Source: Patagioenas fasciata (Eukaryota > Chordata > Aves > Columbiformes > Columbidae). From it: a stretch of DNA of 64,000 nucleotides. Within the stretch, counting starts at the first letter, position 1, and every line of letters begins with the position of its first letter. Below are positions 1 through 10,442 of the stretch, piece by piece. The stretch covers positions 49,699,661 to 49,763,660 of the forward strand of contig NC_092522.1 of NCBI RefSeq assembly GCF_037038585.1, read 5' to 3'. Made by a program: the position numbers and the translations under genes. Below the pieces are notes generated by a model. It saw nothing but the letters and a program-made list of their open reading frames with translations. It ran no database searches and had not been told where the DNA came from.

Positions 1-3000
1 TAACTCTTCTTTGTTTTACCAAATAAGTAGCAATGAAGTGCTTCCTCATGGATCTCAGCAACAAATCAGTGCATCTTCTGTCAAGAGAGGCTTGTTTCAC
101 CAAAAGACTGAGAATTTACCATAGTTTTCCATTATATGGAAAGCAATCCAAAGTTCTAAACTTTCTAAACTTTCTACTATAGAATAAAAGTGGAATAAAA
201 TGTGGGGTTTTTTAAATTCTTGTTGTACATCATAAAATGTAGAAGAATGAACTTATATGATGAAAATAATAGGTAATAAATTGTCTTCCTGACTTTTGGT
301 GTCCCATGTGTTTTTGAATCAAATGTGTTCAATTATGGTTGTCAAAAGCTTCCAAAGGGACTTTATTCCAGCTCTTCTGGGATAAAGAAAGTGATCACAG
401 GAATAGAAATCTGCTATTGCTTGTTATTGCCTTGTACTTACCTGCTTTGCTTCATCGTGAGATATGGTTAGCTCTTGTTTGGGTTTTGAATGAATGTTTA
501 CATGATACTGTTTTTTGGTTTTGGTTTGGTTTTTTTTAATGGACCTTGTTGGTGAGAAGTGCTGCATTAAAAAAAAGCTCTTAAGTTTAAAAAATAACTT
601 CTAGCATCAGTATTTAACTTACTGGCTGTTACATTCAGGCTACCTGTTGTCCTTCAGAGTTAAAATTCACTAAGCTGGAATTTTTTCAGAGTTGGCATAT
701 TTCTGATTTGTATTATATTGGCCATTAGAATTCAGGGGAATATTTTGCCTGAGTACATGTAGAAGTCTTATAACTTCAAACATAGTTGCTTCAGTGCAAG
801 GTGCATCTTTATATAGCAGGAAATTTAAAAGTGTTATTAGGGTTTTAAATGGTGGAAGGATTAACACGGAGCTCTCTTGAACCTGAAGTGGTTTTCCTGT
901 TGACATTTCTCTTTTATGTGTGAGGGACAGATAACACACTCTGGGGTCCGCAGATGGTGAGTTACAGGCTTTCAAACGACAGAATGCCCTATGTGAGTGA
1001 AGGAAGCTTCTGTTTGCAGTTTTGGGGGTGTTTTTGTACTCTGTGAAAACAGAACACTGTAATCCTAGTTCATGTTTATTAATTAAATATACCCATTTCT
1101 TCCTAAACTCTTCAGAGAACTTGGGTCTTAATGCGGGAGCCAAAGATGATGCAAATCTTCCAAGTACTCAGAAACACGGAGTTTGCAGCACGTGGCTGTT
1201 GTGTAGCGTTGAAGTTGCAGCAAGCAAGTCTTTCACAGTATGAAGGCTTTTATTCCTCACTGTTGAAGAACTGATGATATTTTAGTTGAGAAGACACAAC
1301 TATGTGATCACTGTGCTTTTGAAGTGATTAGGATAGATGATGATTATGACTTTTCTAAAATTAATTTTATGAAGGAGGGCAGTGGGGTAAGTATTACTGT
1401 TTAAAATTATGTTGGTTCTGCTTGGATTCAATTTAAATAATGGAGAGCAGGATTTGGCTCTTCTAATTTGCTCAGCACCTCTCTGTTCATGGCAACATGT
1501 ACAGCTGAGAGAGCATCCAAATTTGTTGCTAAAGAAAGAAACTGAAGTAAAGTGAACCAACTTGCCAGATGTCAGATATGTTTGTCTCATTCAGGGATGT
1601 GGAGACCCTCAGCCAGCACCTTAAGTGCACACTGCTAAGTGAAGATAACTTGCTGCTTATGTGCAAGTCATTTGTTGTTTGTGTAATATTTTTCCAGGTT
1701 TCTAATTGATGAATCTAGAAAACTTGGATTCCTTGCATCCCTTCATTTGCTTTTCTTAAGAGTCAGGAGTAGAAACGTCTTGCTACCACTAGCTGTTGTT
1801 GTTTTCAACAATGTTTTCTTCTTATAAAATGAATGTGTAAGTTGTAGTATGAGACTATAGTATTGCAAATGCATTGTGCAATTTATTTTGGAAGATGTGT
1901 ATCTCTATAAATTTAAATTTCTATAACAGCTGTCACGAAAGTAGCAGATTCTGGGATCTGTGCATACTAATGATTGAAGATAGAACAGCTTTGTTTGTAT
2001 CCTCCAAAATCAGGAGAAAGGATGCAATCTGTGTACCAAACCAAAAAGGCATAAAGAGGTTATTTGCCCTCTTCTTGCACGTGACTTCCCACATCTTACT
2101 GCAATAACACCACTTCCTTCTTGTCAGCATCAGCTTGTTGAGCATACAGGCTGAGCTCTCTTCTTTCCTGTTGAAGACCAGCTTTAATTTCAGAGCAGAA
2201 AATAACATTGTATAGCAAATCAAAATTATTGAATGGCCCTATGATTGCTGTAAATGTCTACATCACTGGTTTTATGTCAGCTCCTCATCTTTTCTTTTCG
2301 TTCACTTGAATAGCATTTGATTTTCTTTCAGTGGAATATAACAGGAGTTTCACAGATATTTTTAACTAATGTTGAAAGAAAGGTGTAAATTAGCTTTGTC
2401 TTTGCTAAAATGAATTTTAGCATTTTCAAATACTGTATATCCATCAGGACGAAAGGATCTACCAAGTAAGTGTGTTCTGATAGAGATGTCTTTTGTGACT
2501 AATCCTTGTTCTTCTATTCCTCAGATATTTTTTGTAAGTGCACTTCATGACAGTAATGCAGACTTTGTGCCTTTTTCTTCTTCCCCTTTAGGACTTCTAG
2601 AAAACTTGCTGTGCCTTCCTAAGTCTGGAAGGAATTTAGCTGGAAGAGGTTTTGTATAATAGCATTGCGGAGGTGAAGAGTGGTAGCATGTTTCCCTCTA
2701 AAATGGTTAGTAGACTGTTTTAACCTAAAGGTAGCTACCAACATGTGCATCTGGTTGGAGTGCCCAATATGGAGGAATATTTACTCTCCTTTTCCATCAG
2801 CATTTTTATTTTCATGCTTGAACTGGAGGGATGAGGAAGCCAACTGCCTAATTTTTTTTTAAGCATAACAACATAATTGTCAGCTATGCTTAGGGATAAG
2901 CTATGTTGTTTTGAAGATACTTTAAAAGACTGTCTCTTGTCTTTGTTTTCTTTCTCCAGATCTGTCTGTTAAGAGCATGATTTGTGTGCTTCAGTCACTA

Positions 3001-5100
3001 GACTGTTCAGCCATAGACCGCAGCTGAGCTAATGGTGCTTGGGATGCGCATCGCTGGGGACCTGGCAGAGGGATTTGGTGGAGCTGGAGGAGACCACTGG
3101 AGGACAGTGGAGAGTATAAAAAGCCATAAAAATTTTGGATGTAAAACTGATGTCAGAAACAAGTCTTGGGAGAGTATATATTGTTGGGGAAGTGGAGAGA
3201 CTTAGTTGGGGTTTTCTGAGGGGGTTTTTTGTTGGTTGGTTGGTGTTTTGTGTGGTTTGGTTTTTTTTGTTGTTGTTGTGTGGGGTTTTGGTTTTTTGTT
3301 TTGTTTTTTTTTTTACCATATTAGTGTCTAGGAGAGTGGGTGCATGTACAGATAGCTTATCTTTTTGGTACTGTAGCACTTGCTCCAGCATCTCTCCCCA
3401 GTCCTTGCTCTGGCCAGTATACTTTTAGTTCCCTTTCTCAGCTTGCTCTGCCTTCCTTTTCTAGGGTGTCAGTAGAAAGGTGCTCTCCATGGTGAAGTTT
3501 CTTTTCTGAAAAGTGGTTGGTTTTGTGGGTGGTAGGGTTTGTTTGGTGGTTTTCTGCCTGTAACCACTGACCAGGGTATGGAGTCCTCCAAGAGCATGCA
3601 GCCCACACCTGTCAATAATGATATTTTGTCCCAGAACTTACTGGCAGCATGGCCAGGGGCTCCCTTTTGTTATCTTCCCTCTTCATCATAGAAATGAAAC
3701 ATTTTGTGGTCTGAAATTTTATTTGTGGCTGACGCTATCTTCTGACTTCAGTGAGTAAATGGGATAACTTTTAAATTGGTATGAACACTTGGAAGCTGCC
3801 TCATTTGTGCTTACAGCTATATCATTGGCTGCATTGCATGATAATTTGCAACTTACTGTCTTAAAAAAACATCTGACTTGGAGCAGATTTCAGAAGCCAG
3901 AACAAGGAATGCAGTTATGGACATAAATCCAGCTGAACTGTGGCAAAGCAACTTGGAAGTGGTTTTATTTGCATCTTTCTGTCTCTGCATATTTATAGTT
4001 AATTGCTTCTGTATATAATACAAGTACAGTATTTAGATGTTAGAGCATCTGGAATACATACAGTATAACTGGATAAATACATGAATGCCACATCACACCA
4101 CTTGAAATCTTGGTATTCGCGAGAGCGAGTTGTGTTATTTGTTAGTCTTTTCCATCAAGCTGGAGGGGTCTGTCATGTATCTACATCACCAGTAGTGAGC
4201 CACTGGTGTTAGTGGGTTCGGATTAGACAGACATTTGGGCCACTATGGATGACAAGGAGCTACTTTGCTCTGCAGCGTACATCTGGAATCATATATCAAA
4301 GAGGTTTGCAGTTATTTACTAGAGGCCATCAGTGCGAAAGACAAATTAAGGATGAGAGGTGGAAAAAACATTCTGCTGAGAGGCTTTCCTTACTACCAAG
4401 ATTGCACTCCCAATTCTTCGCTTGCTAATTCAAGAAACATCTGATAATCTGTTGTTCCAGTTTCATGTTTCAAACCTTTATGACTCTCTTAAGAGCTCGA
4501 TTGGACCACTGAACCCTTTTCATTTATGTGTAGCAGCACATCCACCATTTATACTGGTACAGATTATTGCCATTAATACTATTTTTAAGAACATATGGTT
4601 TGGTTATGTTAAAGTTTACAGATCTGGGCTCTAACCGGTAATGCTCTTTTTCACTATAAGGCTGTAATAAATGCCTCTCAGGTTAGAAAGTTATAAGAGG
4701 AATGGAATTATATTGGAATAGTAGGCTTGTTTGTTTTTTTTTTTTTCTTCTCCCCTTAAAACAAATTGAAGAGAATTCTGTCAGGCTATGAGAATGTATC
4801 CATCACAGTTCATTAATGCTACCAAACCCTATTTTTAGCTTTTCCATAGAGTTAAGAAATGAATGTATCCATCTGGGCTGCAGAAAGAAGAAACTTCCTC
4901 TAAATGTGTTTTTGCTTCCAAGGCGAAAAATCTTGTCTCAGTGGAACAACTGAAACCTGCCCGTGCTCTTGGCAGCATTTTAAAGGAAAATGTTGCTGAC
5001 AAAGCTAGAAATCTCTGTGGATAACCCTGCAACTTTCACTGTAACATGAAAGGCAGTCTCTTGCAAAACAGACCCAGCTGAAAATTAAAAAGTTAGCTCT
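1..5100. other. Left flank, no supported gene
   Basis: No open frame in this stretch resembles a protein I recognise; the longest (about 157 codons, minus strand near 670-1143) has no visible domain, signal peptide or splice logic. Overlapping AATAAA hexamers occur on the plus strand at 183-188, 194-199 and 275-280, the last followed by a TG-rich run, so this could be the 3' UTR end of a plus-strand gene entering from the left. By amniote synteny that gene would be COG2, but this is inference; I could not identify a COG2 exon. A T/G low-complexity patch lies near 3.22-3.31 kb. Confidence 0.5.
3224..3315. repeat. T/G-rich low-complexity tract
   Basis: About 90 bases made almost entirely of T and G, with TTGG, TGTTG and long T runs. 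The open frames running through it on both strands (about 97 and 120 codons) are products of this composition and should not be read as genes. Confidence 0.85.
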
Positions 5101-5120
5101 TAGGAATGATGAAGTCCTTT

Positions 5121-5126
5121 TTTATA
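5121..5126 (-). terminator. Possible AGT poly(A) signal variant (TATAAA)
   Basis: Reading the minus strand downstream of the AGT stop, no canonical AATAAA appears for about 1.5 kb. The nearest hexamer with known weak activity is TATAAA here, about 360 nt after the stop and followed on the minus strand by a T/G-rich stretch. Minus-strand AATAAA copies occur only further out, at 3964-3969 and 3718-3723. Which one is used cannot be decided from sequence. Confidence 0.25.
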
Positions 5127-5482
5127 CCTTTCTATATTAAATGCCGCTTGTGCTTATGAAACTATTTTTTAAAGTCAGTGCCCTGCTGGCTACTGCTTTA
5201 TCCCCACTGCATTGAAAAAGGGAGCTGGGGGCAGAAAGGAGACAAAGTGGGAATAAGGAAAGAAGAGAAGCTGGAGGAAGAGTTTGAGTCATATAAAATA
5301 GATGAACAAGAATGAAATGTTGCAATGTTTTAGCTTTCAAAAAGCTGTATTTCAAGTACTACCTGCTTCATCTCAAAGCTAAGTAGGGCACTCAACAAGA
5401 TCACAATAATAGCTGATGAATAAGAAAAAGGTGATGGGAAATGCGCATCATTCCCGTCCCTCCCTGTCCCCCGTGCTTGCAT

Positions 5483-5674
5483 TTAAACCCCATGCAGTGG
5501 GTTTGTCACTCTGCCAAGAAAAAGCATCGCCCTGGACTTCTCTTCAAGAACAGCTAAAAGGAACGGCTTGTTCAGTGTTACTTCCAGGAACACCAAATCT
5601 TCCTTCTGTGCTGTGGGTTCTTCTGGCTGCTCTGGTCCATCGCTGATCAGTTTGAAAAAGGCTTTATTTATTAC
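5483..5674 (-). CDS. AGT: AGT last coding exon (residues 401-463 and stop)
   Basis: Follows acceptor CTTACAG and starts in phase 0 with VINKAFFKL. It carries the acidic, proline-rich loop region and ends with FLGRVTNPLHGV and a TAA stop at 5485-5483. The human protein has VLNSIFFEL and FLGRVANPL in the same places. Confidence 0.95.
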   Translation of the reverse strand, partial: VINKAFFKLISDGPEQPEEPTAQKEDLVFLEVTLNKPFLLAVLEEKSRAMLFLGRVTNPLHGV

Positions 5675-8600
5675 CTGTAAGGCAAAACATATGAGTAAAT
5701 CCAGAGTCATGAGAGCATCATAGTGAAGAGACCAATGACGGTTTAAGTGCTTCCTAGCACATGAAGTAATCAGCAACTTAGACCAGGTATAAGCAGCACA
5801 GGGTAGACACCATGGATGTTTAAAAAAAGACTTTGGAGTACTTTTTCCATAAATATGAAAGAGCTTAACAATTGCTTGTACACTTGGGCTGTATGAAATC
5901 CTGGTACCCTTGAAGCCCCTTTCAAGGTAGGACACCCCCTAAAAATAGAATTAAAGGCACTTGAATTATACTTTTGGAAAATAATTTGTGTTCTTTTTAT
6001 GAGAGCTGGCCCTGTCCTCCAAGCTCTCCCTTCTTCCCCTTTGGACTTGAATGCTGGAGCTTTTAGGTGCCATTGTGTGCTGCACACACCTCTGTGTTTG
6101 CAATTTCTGGGAGTAGTCTAAGGATAAATCTCTCTCTAAGTGAGGGAGGTTTCTTCTCAAAGCTCAGCAGCTGCAGCCTCTGCCACTCGCTCCAGCTGTG
6201 GTGCCTGAAGGTGTTTGAGCTGTAGGGGGTAATGAATGCAGTCTTGTTTGTATGTGGAGTACCTGGTGTGCTCAGACCTCGAGCTTCATCTCTCTGGCAC
6301 ATTGTGTTTGCTGCAGTGCTGAAATTTGAATAGTTTAAAGCAAATCTATTCCTACTGATGGGTTACTCTAAAAAGTATTCACTGTCATTCCTTCATCTAG
6401 AAGGTGCCCTACTAGCATGCATCCCACATGGCTCTGACTGGTTTGTTCTAGGTAAATTTATACACTTAAAGAGGCTGAAACTGAGCAGGAAGCATATTTT
6501 TTGCTTGCCAGTGATGTGCACCGTACCTTTCCAACTGTTAGGTTGGTGTAGCTTATTTTACTGAGATCTGCCCCCTTCCCCAGAAGTGCAGGCAGTTCCA
6601 TATCTGCAAGAAGCTCCTGTAGGTCGGAGCTGTCTTCTATTGTGAACTCTGGCAGTGTTAATTTGATTTCTCTGCAAAAAAGAGAGAGAGAGAGGTGAGG
6701 GTGTGCTCTTGGGTATCAAAGCATGGTGTTTGGGCAGCTCTGTGGAACACACATAAGAAAACACCTGTGAGAAGTGCTCAGGATGTGGGGACAGACATCT
6801 ACCCAGGACTGAGTGGTGTTTTGTTACTGCTTCCAAGTGGAAAGTCACCCTAAATCTGCCCTGGGTACGCTATTAAACCCCAGATCATCCCACTTCATGT
6901 GTCCTGTGTTGTCAGCTATGGAAAGGCGCTTGCTCATTTCCTTGTAATACCCCAGACAAAAAGCTGATCATCCCACTGAGTGGTCCCTGATTTTTGCAGG
7001 CATTTCTCTTTGTGCTTGGTGTTAAACCCTTCCTGGCAGGATCCAACATCCGTCCGTGAGCAGGTAGATCCACACGGTGCACCCCGTCCCATTCATCCCT
7101 AGGGGAGGGCACCCAGGCCTGATCTTTACCTTGGGGACAGCTGCTGAAGCCAGGCTGAGGACTGCAGAGGTAGCTTGGACTCCACCTGCTCCAGGTCGCT
7201 GCCATCGATGGGCTGCAGAAGCACCAGCAGCGCAGTCTTGCTGATGGGGACTTCCACCACAGAAAAAGTCCCACTGTCATCAGTTTTGTACTTGAATGTC
7301 CCTGTGACTGACAGCATAGGGACCAAGACCTTCGTGTTTGAATCCACCCAGAACTCCTGAGGCTCCTTGAGCTGGGAGGCTTGTTTAACATTTACTGAAA
7401 AACAGATTGAGAAAGAAGAGATTGGTTCTTCTCTTCATTCCTCCCCTCTGTCCCTTAGCTGTTTTATATATTTGTTTAACAACAACACACTGTGCATTAG
7501 ACAAGGGCAGTGTGTATTAAATAATGTTTAGCTACTGCAAACATACCTATTGTGCCTTTGATATGCCTTCTGGTACCATCAGGCAGAGGCTGGTGCAGGC
7601 TCATGGCACAGGGACCACGACCATCAGGACTGTGGCCAAAGCTGCTCTATTTCTAGGGGCTTTGCTGCTTTTCCTGGGTGCAGCATTTCTTCTTGCTTGG
7701 TTACCTGCTTCCTCACAGGCTGCCATGTGGCTCCCAGTTGGCTTACAGGCCTGTGTGGAGGGTCTGCTTGGATTTCCTCTCCATCCCCCAAGCAACCGTG
7801 ATGGCACATTTGGGAACTGCTGCCCAGTTAGGCAGATAAGATGAAAAAATCTCCAAACTGCTGCTTGGTGGAATTAGGAAAACAGATGTTCATGTTGTGG
7901 TAAAGGATGTCCTTGCATTATAGTAATTAATATGGGAGTAAAATAGGAGCTGCTCAAGCTGTACTGTTAACTAGTCTGTTCTGCAATAAATCCAGATAAA
8001 TGCTGGCCCTAACATATTTAATACATAGTAAGTGGTTTTGCATAGGAACATTTGCCTCTTAAATTAGTTTGTATAAAAAGAGCATTTAGGCACTTTCACC
8101 TACTAAACTTCACCAAAAAGCAGCAGCAGGTAGGAGATGTGAAAGGTGTAAACAAAAAAATACAGAAGTAGAGTTGTTCACCTTTTTTTTTGTTATAAGA
8201 ACAAGGGATGCAAGCAGGAGCAGCTTTCACTGGGTCTATATAACCTGCAGAATTTATTCTCACAGGATGGTGAAAGTCAAGACTGTAACAGACTTAAATG
8301 AAAGGAAAAAAGTATTGAGCATTCAGATAGATAAAACTTGATGATCCTTGTGGGTCCCTTCCAACTCAGGGCATTCTATGATTCTGTGTATCAAGGTAGA
8401 ATAGTAATTGGTTTTAAATAGTTTTGGGAAAGATATTGCAAGATCTCAAAGCACTGCTATTGACTTTGGGACTGAGTCCGTTAATATCGTGCCAGTTACG
8501 AACCAGGACAAATCAGCACCCCTGTGTCTGAAAGGGCTCCCTCTGGCCTTCTGCCAGGTGAGGGTCTGGGTGTCTGTGCCCTCAAACGTGTAACTAGGTG

Positions 8601-10415
8601 TGTACTCCCCTGAAAATGCTCTGAAAGATATGTTAGTAGCCTTAAGATGACTATTTGTTACTCACAGCATATTTTTAAGATATGAGATCTATTCTCTAAA
8701 AAAAAATATGCAATCCTGCTTTCTGCCTCAGACACCTGGAATGTACAGCAAGGAAAACTGAAGATGGACATCCTTTCTCTAGAAGGTGATAGAAACACTG
8801 GAAGAAATGGTTTCTTACAGTGAGATCTCTCATATCAGAACACAGGAGCTGTGCGACTGGGCAATCTTTCAGCAACCACATCAGATCTAAAGCATGTGAT
8901 CTCTGGTATTGCATTCAGTTCCAAGGATGTTGAAAAGCAGCTACACTCGGAAGAGGAGGCTCAGTTGCGGTACAGGGGGATTTCTGGGACAGCAGCATGG
9001 AAAGACCCTAGGTAATTAAGGGATTGCCTTAATTCTTTCTAATTTTGTATATATTCCCAGCTTCCATAACTGATAGCTTGTTTGGTTGCTTCCTGAGCCA
9101 GAAGTTGCCTCCAGCCTTCTGTGTTTAATAGGCACTAGAGGAGCCATAGTCATTATCTTCTATAGCCTTTCTTGAATCTGTACCTCTGACCTCTTCCCCT
9201 GCAGAAATAAAGGTTTTAGGGGAAAAGTTTTGGTTTGTTTTTGGTTTTGTTTGCTTTAAACCTACTTCCTGATCATTTTTGCTGGAGACTCCTCATGACT
9301 TTTAGATCCTTTGCAGTCAGAAATTCTGCATAATCCTCTCTTATTCACCTTCCCACACCTTTCCTAATCCTTAGCTTCCTGGATGAGGAAATTTTCTTGG
9401 AGGCCATCTCCCTCTGTTTCCTCCCTGTTGCCCTTGCTGGCTGGTGGGAGGGTGCAGGCAGGACCCACAGCACAGCGGTGAGGAGCAGGGTACTGCACAA
9501 GGAGCAGCATTCCAGCCTTTCATCATCCAAGCCGTTCCCTCTCCCCGCTGCCCAGGTGTGACCTTGCTTCCTTCTCAGGAGCAGGGTCGCTGCCTGTCCC
9601 CATAACAAGCTCCCCTGCCTCGTACCTGCCAAGCGGACGTCCATAGCAAACAGCAGGTTGGTGGATGGATCGATGTCTGTCAGTAAGCACTTGCTTTGGC
9701 CCTTGCTTTTTGCTTCCATGAAGGTGTTAATTTGTTTCACTGCCTCGCTTAGGTTTGTAAAGTCAACAGCTCGGGTGTAGAGAGCATCAGTGGAGACGAG
9801 CAAGTCCTGCACAAACGCTTGGGACAGAGGGATTCCAGGGGCCGAGAACAGGCAGAGTACCTTAGAAAAGAGCAGCTCCTCATCCCTGCTCTTGAAGAGG
9901 TTTTCGATCTTCCTCAGGCTGGAAAGGACTTCGTGTCCATTCACCCTGGAGGTGCAGTCAGGGTCTCCGGAGGGTGGAACAAATCCCAGCAAATTCTGCA
10001 AATAAGTTGCCGTCTGGTTTGAGGCACCCAGGTAGAAAGATACCAAGGAGCTGTAAAGACTGGTGGGGGACAGGAGAATGTTATGGTTCTGCCGTGCTTC
10101 TTGCACCTTGCAGTAGAACCGCATGCCCAGGACGTACACCAAGTCCTTCAGGTAACTCAGCTTCTGCCGCCCCTGGCCACCCAAGCTCAGAGTTTCCAGT
10201 TTGTCCTTATTGTTCAGGTCATCTTCATAGGCAGGAGGGGTTTGGGACTCAATCGAGACAGGGACAAAAGTTTTCTTTCCCTCTTGGACCAGGCTTTCCA
10301 GCTCCTCACAGGTACTCTTATTGAAAGAAAACAAATTGAAAGGGTGGACGTAGACCCGGTCACAAGTCACTGCGGTGAGGCACGCCAACAAACAGAGATC
10401 TGCTGCCAGATTCAT
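5483..10415 (-). CDS. AGT: Angiotensinogen (serpin A8), four coding exons
   Basis: Secreted non-inhibitory serpin and the only source of angiotensins; renin cuts angiotensin I from its N terminus. The CDS joins, on the minus strand, 10415-9626, 7394-7130, 6671-6527 and 5674-5483, giving 463 residues (human about 476-485). Residues 1-18 form a short signal peptide and residues 19-28 are DRVYVHPFNL. Cys36 and Cys154 correspond to the Cys18-Cys138 disulfide pair (mature human numbering) that gates renin access. Sequons are seen at Asn32, Asn133 and Asn221. The serpin core motif SPTSLYSSLVSFYLGA lies near 116-131, and the C-terminal serpin signature LFLGRVTNP ends the protein. Exon lengths 265 and 145 compare with 268 and 145 in human. 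All junctions are GT-AG and in frame. The reactive loop before the last strands is acidic and proline-rich, as in a non-inhibitory member. AGT lies divergent to CAPN9. The gene looks intact. Confidence 0.96.
6527..6671 (-). CDS. AGT: AGT coding exon 3 (145 nt, residues 352-400)
   Basis: Acceptor TTTTGCAG and donor AAAG/GTACGG. It reads EIKLTLPEF, DLQELLADMELPALL and KISYTNLTVGK, matching the human segment with LTMPQLVLQG and DLQDLLAQAELPAIL. Its length equals the human exon. The match breaks the longer antisense and intronic frames around it, so the exon ends are set by splice sites, not by stops. Confidence 0.93.
7130..7394 (-). CDS. AGT: AGT coding exon 2 (265 nt, residues 264-352)
   Basis: Acceptor CTGTTTTTCAG, donor CCAAG/GTAAAG. 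The first two bases complete Val264 across the junction. It reads KEPQEFWVDSNTKVLVPML, with EFWVD and VPML also in human AGT, then SDLEQVESKLP and ends LSPR, where human ends KKLSPR. This is the serpin strand and helix core of the protein. Confidence 0.95.
8336..8388 (+). repeat. CR1 LINE 3'-end fragment
   Basis: Carries the CR1 tail: ACTTGATGATCCTTGTGGG, then CCCTTCCAACTCAGGGC and ATTCTATGATTCTGTG. Only the last 50 or so bases are recognisable. It lies in AGT intron (between the first and second coding exons), antisense to the gene. Confidence 0.85.
9626..10415 (-). CDS. AGT: AGT first coding exon: signal peptide, angiotensin I, N-terminal serpin domain
   Basis: The start at 10415 is the only in-frame ATG in the exon, which opens at about 10442 after acceptor TTTTCTTTCAG. 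The 18-residue leader has a hydrophobic core and ends in TVTC, with the Asp1 of angiotensin directly after it. The donor is TTGGCAG/GTACGAG at 9626. The frame remains open past the donor down to 9345, adding 93 codons if the intron were retained; the conserved serpin sequence stops at the donor, so the extension is not part of the normal protein. Confidence 0.96.
10332..10361 (-). other. AGT: Angiotensin I decapeptide coding segment
   Basis: Ten codons reading DRVYVHPFNL, residues 19-28 of the precursor. The first eight are angiotensin II with Val at position 5. Position 9 is Asn. The following residue is Phe, so the renin scissile bond is Leu-Phe. Confidence 0.97.
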
Positions 10416-10442
10416 GTCGAAAAATTGCTTCCACGGTGTCTG
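10416..10442 (-). other. AGT: AGT 5' UTR part of the first coding exon
   Basis: Twenty-seven bases between the acceptor (TTTTCTTTCAG) and the ATG. The alternative AG three bases further on would start at 10439. There is no upstream ATG in the segment, which supports use of the annotated start. Confidence 0.7.

Noticed and set aside
3029-3428. Frames of 97 and 120 codons on both strands
   Set aside because: They come from the T/G low-complexity tract; amino acids are runs of Lys/Asn/Thr or Phe/Val/Leu.
1-5100. COG2 terminal exons
   Set aside because: Expected by synteny, but no plus-strand segment between good splice sites gave a recognisable COG2 sequence.
9345-9625. Extension of AGT exon past the donor as coding
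   Set aside because: Conserved serpin sequence continues in the next exon across a good GT donor and AG acceptor with matching phase.
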